Below, in pieces: positions 58,673 to 64,000 of a stretch of 64,000 nt of DNA; position 1 is the first letter of the stretch; each line of letters begins with the position of its first letter. The notes beneath the pieces are model-generated. The model was not told the DNA's origin and did no database searches. It saw nothing but the letters and a program-made list of their open reading frames with translations. Origin of the DNA: Alectoria sarmentosa. Lineage: Eukaryota; Ascomycota; Lecanoromycetes; Lecanorales; Parmeliaceae. The position numbers and the translations under genes are program-made. The stretch lies in NCBI GenBank assembly GCA_009733775.1, contig WOGZ01000029.1, positions 1 through 64,000 of the forward strand, in the 5' to 3' direction.

Positions 58673-59873
58673 AATCTCGGCATGGAATACGCAATGCCAA
58701 TGGCTGACACACATTCTCACGAAATGAAAGAGGAATACTTCAAGTGAAAGACAAGTTACTGCCGGGTGAGTTACGCTGATTCGAGTCCACCATTTAGAAA
58801 CATTCTAATTGAAGCGCATAGGCATCGCTCCTTTACATCAAACTCAACCCGACCTACGATTTTTTCTTTTGACTACACTCGCTTTCAACTTATGTCACTC
58901 TGGACACTTTTTCCATGCCACGTTCTCCTCATTCACACCAACTCGATCCCCATGCACAAAGTCTCTTCGCGGCGTCAAACCTCCTCCAGGTCATGAACCC
59001 TTCTATTCACGTGTCCAAATTTCTTCACGACCCTCATGTATCAAGACGGACCCCAGGTTTCAGCATTCCTGTTTCATGATCAATTATATTCATCAAGCGC
59101 AAGCACCGTCCAGATCTTTAGACTAGAACGTAACGGAGATGAGACCAAACTGGCACAAAATCCTCGTGCCTTTGATGGCCAAGTTGCTTGAATTCCTCCC
59201 GGAACGCTTCCGTACAGATGAATCGAATCGCATGACAGTCCCGGATCCCAAATACACCGCACTTCCGCCTGCCTAGTAAACGGGGCGACAAGGCAATTTT
59301 CTCGGCGTAGCCCTGGCACGCTAGGCGTAGACTTGCCACCCAAAACATTCTTTACTTTACTCTTCGCAAGTCCTCCCTGCGTCATCTTCTTCATCCTTCA
59401 CCCTCTTCCTCCGACTGCCAGTCCCTGGCGGATATCCGCATGTGTCTTTCATCTCCGTTGCCCCTTTCCCCATCTGTCCCCAATCTGCGTCCCTCTGTGC
59501 TTTCCGGACATGGAGCCAGCTCTCGAATCCGTCCTCCAATCCGTGGGATGCCTTGCTCGGTCAATCGCATACCTTGATGCCCAACGGCAGGATCGGTGAA
59601 GAAAAAAGGGCGTATTTGGGGGATGAAGTGACGTTGAGAGAAAGGCCGAGGTCAAGTGTTGCGTGGTGGATTTGATTGGTGGCCTTGTCATGGCGTTTGT
59701 CAGCGAGATCAGGAATTAGGGCTAGAGGAGATGGCTCCGCTTATTACCCTACCTAGATATTCATGACAGGGAAAGCCCAACGAGATCCCTGGAGCCGAGT
59801 ACAATTGCTGGCTTCATACTTCCATGCCAGATACGATCAGATCGCCATCGCTATGCCCAATTCTGACCCACAT
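58673..59873. other. Gene-poor region
   Basis: About 1.2 kb between the small Pro-rich gene (+) and the stop of the WD40 gene (-). No gene supported. Confidence 0.45.
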
Positions 59874-61361
59874 CTAACAACTCGTGGTCGTCTCAAAAAT
59901 TAAACTCACACCATCGTCCCCAGCTGTCACAATCCTCTTTCCTCCTCCCTGCATAAAGCCCAGTACCCCTCCTCCTTCCCCCTCTCCTCTATGCCCTCTC
60001 CACTCCTGCACAAGTCCCTGTCCACTTGCCGCCGTCCCTCCTCTAGTATCCCATCTCCTCACCACCCCGTCAAGCCCGCAGCTCGTGAGTAGATACCCCC
60101 TTGACCCAGGCACGAATTCGACTTTCACCACCGCGAACTCCTCGTGGGCTTCCCGTATGTGCCGTCTTACGGCAAACCGGTGCGCTGTGTCGAAGAGCAT
60201 AATGCTCCCATCCACACTTCCGGCTGCGAGTAGAGTAAGCGGCGGTGTACTGAAAGCAAGCGTTTCCACCGAATCGCCTTGCGCTTGTAGACTCGCAAGG
60301 ATCTGTCCCGCCTGGCCTGAACCTACTCCTTCAGCTCCTCCAGCTTTCCTTGCCCCTCCACCCTTATTCTTAGAGCTTCCACCTTTCATCCCTTGCGAAG
60401 CCGACGCTGACGTAGCAGCAAGCCGTGGCAGACCAACAACTCTTATCATCCCTCCTGCTCCACCAACCACAGCAAATGCACCTCCTGGCGCAACGGCAAT
60501 GCTGAACAGGCCTCCTTCGACTGCGAATCTCTGGTCCTCATTCGTCAACCCAACCACAGCCTGACTCCCTGCATTCCCCACAACGCCAGCGGCCGAGGCG
60601 TCGCCAAAGACATCCCAAACATAGAGACTCCCATCTTCGCTGACTGTTGCCAGCATTTTCCCATCTGGTGTCCATGCCCCAGCGGTACAAGATTCCGTAT
60701 GCAGGTAGTAGGCTTGTATTATTTGCAGCGGAGCCACTTTATCCGCTGCATCGACAGTGTAAACCCATACGCTACCATCGGAAGCGCCTAGAGCGATGGT
60801 ATTGGGATATGAAGGATTCGGACAAGGCAGGAGAAAGTTGATCTCGGGTACTTCCTGCGCTTCTGCGACTAGAGGGTAGGAATTGTCCTTCGTGCTGTGG
60901 GCGCGCAGACGACCGTCGAGACCACCGCTGAGGAGGTAGTCGGCATTTGGCAGCGTGAATATCAGGGCGTTGATGCTGTCTGTATGCCCCGTAAGCTTTG
61001 CGACGGGTTGAAGGGAGGGGCGGCCTGCTGAAGGGTTGGATTCGTAGGATGTGGGGAGGACGGGAGAGGCTGTTTCGGCGGAGAAGATGTAGGTAATATC
61101 ATCGCCTCCGCCGGTGGCTATTGTGGAGGGATCGAGAGGATGTTGGGCTATGGTGAAGATGGAGTCGGTGTGAAGGTCGAAGTGCGCTCTTGAGTCATTT
61201 TGGAGCTGGATTTCGGCTTCTTGGGTGTCATCTTCAGGGTCGGAGTCCATGGGTTCATCTGGATCTGAGGGTATCTCTTCTGCGGCTTCTGCGGCATCCA
61301 GGAGAGCGGGTTCATCTTCTAGCGATTCGTCCTCCTCGTTTGGACGATGTGAGGATGCCAT
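59874..61361 (-). CDS. sqt1: WD40 protein, Sqt1/AAMP type
   Basis: Single exon, 495 residues from MASSHRPNEEDES. An upstream in-frame ATG at 61508 would add 49 residues that do not look like this family. The acidic N-terminus (DPDEPMDSDPEDD) precedes WD repeats: FDLHTDSIFTIAQHP, KLTGHTDSINALIF, TESCTAGAWTPDGKMLATVS with DGSLYVWD, ETLAFSTPPLTLLAAGSVDG, and a last repeat ending IVTAGDDGVSLIFE. This layout fits Sqt1, the cytosolic chaperone that holds newly made ribosomal protein uL16 (Rpl10) before it joins the 60S subunit; human AAMP is related. A Gly/Lys-rich insert (about residues 365-400) breaks the propeller and may be a loop. Confidence 0.85.
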   Translation of the reverse strand: MASSHRPNEEDESLEDEPALLDAAEAAEEIPSDPDEPMDSDPEDDTQEAEIQLQNDSRAHFDLHTDSIFTIAQHPLDPSTIATGGGDDITYIFSAETASPVLPTSYESNPSAGRPSLQPVAKLTGHTDSINALIFTLPNADYLLSGGLDGRLRAHSTKDNSYPLVAEAQEVPEINFLLPCPNPSYPNTIALGASDGSVWVYTVDAADKVAPLQIIQAYYLHTESCTAGAWTPDGKMLATVSEDGSLYVWDVFGDASAAGVVGNAGSQAVVGLTNEDQRFAVEGGLFSIAVAPGGAFAVVGGAGGMIRVVGLPRLAATSASASQGMKGGSSKNKGGGARKAGGAEGVGSGQAGQILASLQAQGDSVETLAFSTPPLTLLAAGSVDGSIMLFDTAHRFAVRRHIREAHEEFAVVKVEFVPGSRGYLLTSCGLDGVVRRWDTRGGTAASGQGLVQEWRGHRGEGEGGGVLGFMQGGGKRIVTAGDDGVSLIFETTTSC

Positions 61362-62186
61362 GACGAGTGCAGTACGGGTGATAGATGTGCTTTTCTGGAG
61401 TGACAACGTATTCAAGAAGGTAGAGAGGACGTGGGGTTGAGAAAAGGAAATGTCAGGATTCCAATGGATTGCTTGGAAATGCCCTTGGCCTACTATAATA
61501 TTTTGCATAGAAAAATCGTCATTTCTATATCAGCCCTAAGGCTAGTCCGAGAACGGAGACCCACGATGAGGTCAAAATGTCTCCACTGTTGAAGAAGATA
61601 TGGCCAACCACAGCGTCATCGACCACGCGTATTCTTTCGCCTACTCGCCTCTCTTGGACCTCTTCTCGACATTGGGTCCTATGTTATTCTCCCTCGCATC
61701 GCCGCCGAGTATAGTGTTAGCGTAGTCAAGAGTCAGAGAGTCAACAGTTTCAAGATGGACAACGAGTTGACCTTGAAGCTAGGATATGCATCCTTCGGCT
61801 TTTGGGCAGATCTGAGGTTTCCAGGAGGCACTATGCCAGCTTGTCTTATGCACCTCGTAGGCGCTCCATATCTGAAACACTTCAGACGAGTCACAAAACT
61901 CCTTCCGGCAAGGTTCATCCACTTTCTCCATTAGTTCAAGGAGAAGGACATTGCATGTGAAATCGTTTCACTGCTTGGATGCGATTGTTCACGGAGATTT
62001 CTAGTAGTCTCGAGGAGCTGCACAGGTACTGATAGCCTGATTGTTGGTATGAGCTGGGTGGGAGAGCGGCCCGATTCAAGCTTGAATCCTTGAATATATA
62101 ATAGATCTATGTGAAGCCTCGCAGGCAAAAAGCTGTGTCGTACTTCGTACAATCATGCCCGACCTCTATGTGCATCTATGCATTGT
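61362..62186. other. Intergenic
   Basis: Between two minus-strand genes: promoter of the WD40 gene and 3' region of the ligase-like gene. No gene seen. Confidence 0.5.
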
Positions 62187-64000
62187 TTACAACTTGGGCC
62201 CCTTCTGTCTTCTGGCTTCCCTGTCTTGATCCCTTAGCAAACGCCTCAAAATCTTGCCGCTGGGACTCTTAGGAATGACATCGACGAACTGGACACCTAC
62301 TATGAATCAGCCCAATCGCTTATATTTCATAGAGATCTAGTCGGACCGATGTGGGTCCGAGCAAAGTAGAGGCTTACCTCCTTTCAACCATTTATGCCGG
62401 GCTTTGTGCTTCTCGACATATTTTTGAATTTCTCTTACCAATATGCGGTCATTGTCTTCCAGACTCACAGACGATGACTTGACGATAAAGGCTTTCGGGA
62501 GTTCGCCAGCGGCATCGTCAGGGACGGGAATTATAGCTACGTCGCCAACAGCAGGGTGCGTCAGAAGATGAGCTTCGAGCTCAGCAGGCGCAACTTGTAA
62601 GCCCTGAGAGACGATCTTAGCCTATTCTTAATTATATCGAGTTGTAGGCTTAATACCTTTACCTTGATCAACTCCTTGATCCGGTCTACGATGAATATAT
62701 GCTCGTTTCCCTGGGGACTCATCCTCACCAATGCTTCATCTCCGGTCCGCATCCACCCATCTTGGAATGTTTCTTTGTTTGCTTTAGAATTGTTGAGGTA
62801 TCCTAGAACAACGCTGGGTGATTTGACGACAAGCTCGCCGGGCTGGTCATACCCTGTGATCTCCGTGCCTTCTATCGAAACAATCTTTGCCTGGACTGAC
62901 GGTAGCAGCGAGCCACTCGATCCAAGAAGAATATCGTGAAATGCGGTGGCGCAGATTACGGTACTGGTCTCGGTAAGGCCTACAGGTAGAGTGAGCAAAC
63001 ATAAACCAAGAACGGCGAAGACCGTTGGGAGAATCTTACCATAACCTTGTCTGATCTTCCACGAAGGATACTGTGATTGCAGCTTCTCCGCCGTCTCCGC
63101 ACCCAAAGGTGCTGCGCCGGTAAATATTGATTGGACTGAACTGAGGTCGAATTTCTCCAAAGCCGCTTTGTTTTTTGCCATAAGAATAATGATTGGCGGT
63201 ACCTATACACGTGTATCAGCCAAAGTTGATCTGGCTTCCCCAATCATGGAGATAATCTATAATGATCTGTACCATCGTCAATCGGGACGCGGAGGAGACA
63301 TGGGGTGAAAGGTAGACTGGCTCACCAGGGGCAGATTGTTAATTTTGAATGTTTGAATGGAATTGAGAAATTGCTGGAACTCAAACTTCGGAAGATTAAT
63401 CACTTGATCGCCTCTATAGGTGGTCGCATGACAGATAACAACCAAAGAGTAGATATGGCTTTGTGGTAACAGACCCAGTACCACTTCCGTCATACCATAC
63501 TTACTGCCAGGCTCTTGTTTGGAATCTCTGTGGAGCTTCTCGGACGCGGCTATTTGCAGGACGTTGGATATGACGTTTCTGTGAGAAATCATGACCCCTT
63601 TCTATTTGGGTAGAATCAGCAGGCGTTGCACTTTGTATGGAGAAATGCATACGGGCAAACCAGAAGTACCACTTGAATAGCAAAGGAACGCAGTCTTCCT
63701 TGCGCCGTCGCCCTTCTGCCACTGGAGCTTCTCCAAGGGGGGGAGCATCTCTCCATCTTGAATGAGCTGATCCACAGTCTTGCACTCTGGTGGAGGAGCT
63801 GAACCACCAGTAGCTTCTTTGGGGAGAGCAAGTAGGTAGACACGGTTCTTTGGAATTCCAGAAATTGCAGCAGCTTCAAGTGCTATAGGTAAAAGAGGCA
63901 GACATGTAAATAAAGCTTTGGAGCCTGACGACTTCAGCTGATACTCTAACTCGGCCCGCGAGTAAGCTGCATTTGCTGGCGACGAGATTCCAGACAAGCT
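62187..64000 (-). CDS. 4-coumarate:CoA ligase-like adenylating enzyme (N-terminus outside window)
   Basis: Partial: the gene enters from the right edge, so roughly the first third is missing. Motifs of the ANL superfamily in order: CYSSGTSGLP, split by an intron from KGVMISHRNV (the ATP-binding P-loop motif); LGLLPQSHIYSL; IFTGAAPLGAE; GYG split from LTETS; GWMRTGDEA; DRIKELIKVK; and PKSPSGKILRR with the catalytic Lys near the end. At least five introns are needed, e.g. GTATGC to AATAG at about 63653-63602 and GTAAGC to TAGTAG at about 62380-62296. These enzymes activate an acid with ATP and load it on CoA. It ends in PKL, a weak form of the peroxisomal PTS1 signal, as seen in several fungal 4CL-like proteins. 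Substrate unknown. Confidence 0.88.

Noticed and set aside
59884..60564. 226-residue plus-strand frame rich in Pro
   Set aside because: Antisense to the WD40 gene, whose repeats are clear.

Overview
This is a gene-dense nuclear stretch from a filamentous ascomycete (Pezizomycotina). The grounds are short introns (about 45-90 bases) with GTAAGT/GTATGT-type donors, CTRAC-type branch points and CAG/TAG acceptors; genes on both strands without operons; and typical mould families: a CFEM-type GPI protein, an areA GATA-like domain protein, an RfeG-like factor, a DUF8035-type protein, a Pfa5 palmitoyltransferase and TBC RabGAPs. I cannot place it to class or species from sequence alone. No viral, phage, CRISPR, rRNA or convincing tRNA feature was seen.

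Layout, 0-21 kb: kinesin-6-like motor (-); decayed 2OG-Fe(II) oxygenase-family gene (-); possible small spliced gene (+); areA GATA-like domain protein (-); a long gene-poor gap; CFEM protein (+); single-exon TBC RabGAP (-); gap; acyltransferase-3 membrane enzyme (+); trypsin-like protease (-). Layout, 21-34 kb: secreted/membrane protein with a His-rich linker (+); inositol-polyphosphate 5-phosphatase (-); GST-like protein (-); small one-helix membrane protein (-), divergent from DNA polymerase eta (+); gene-poor gap; a predicted fusion of a GT81 glucosyl-3-phosphoglycerate synthase with a Cys-based phosphatase (+); BTB protein (+). Layout, 34-64 kb: RfeG-like protein (+); DUF8035-type protein with duplicated exons (+); GRAM-TBC-EF-hand RabGAP (+); large tail-anchored coiled-coil protein (+); three small W-x-C-x2-C proteins scattered through a gene-poor 50-59 kb zone; Pfa5 DHHC-type palmitoyltransferase (-); Sqt1/AAMP-like WD40 protein (-); and the C-terminal part of a 4-coumarate:CoA ligase-like adenylating enzyme (-) running off the right edge.

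The genes do not form an obvious metabolic cluster. Several belong to membrane traffic and lipid signalling (two RabGAPs, a 5-phosphatase, a palmitoyltransferase), which is ordinary for a fungal chromosome arm. The most unusual item is the GT81-phosphatase fusion at 31361-33325. A standard 50-base intron joins the two domains in frame, which predicts one protein that could both make and dephosphorylate a phosphorylated sugar-glycerate, a compatible-solute pathway best known in bacteria and archaea. That reading is inference from gene structure and needs transcript and enzyme evidence.
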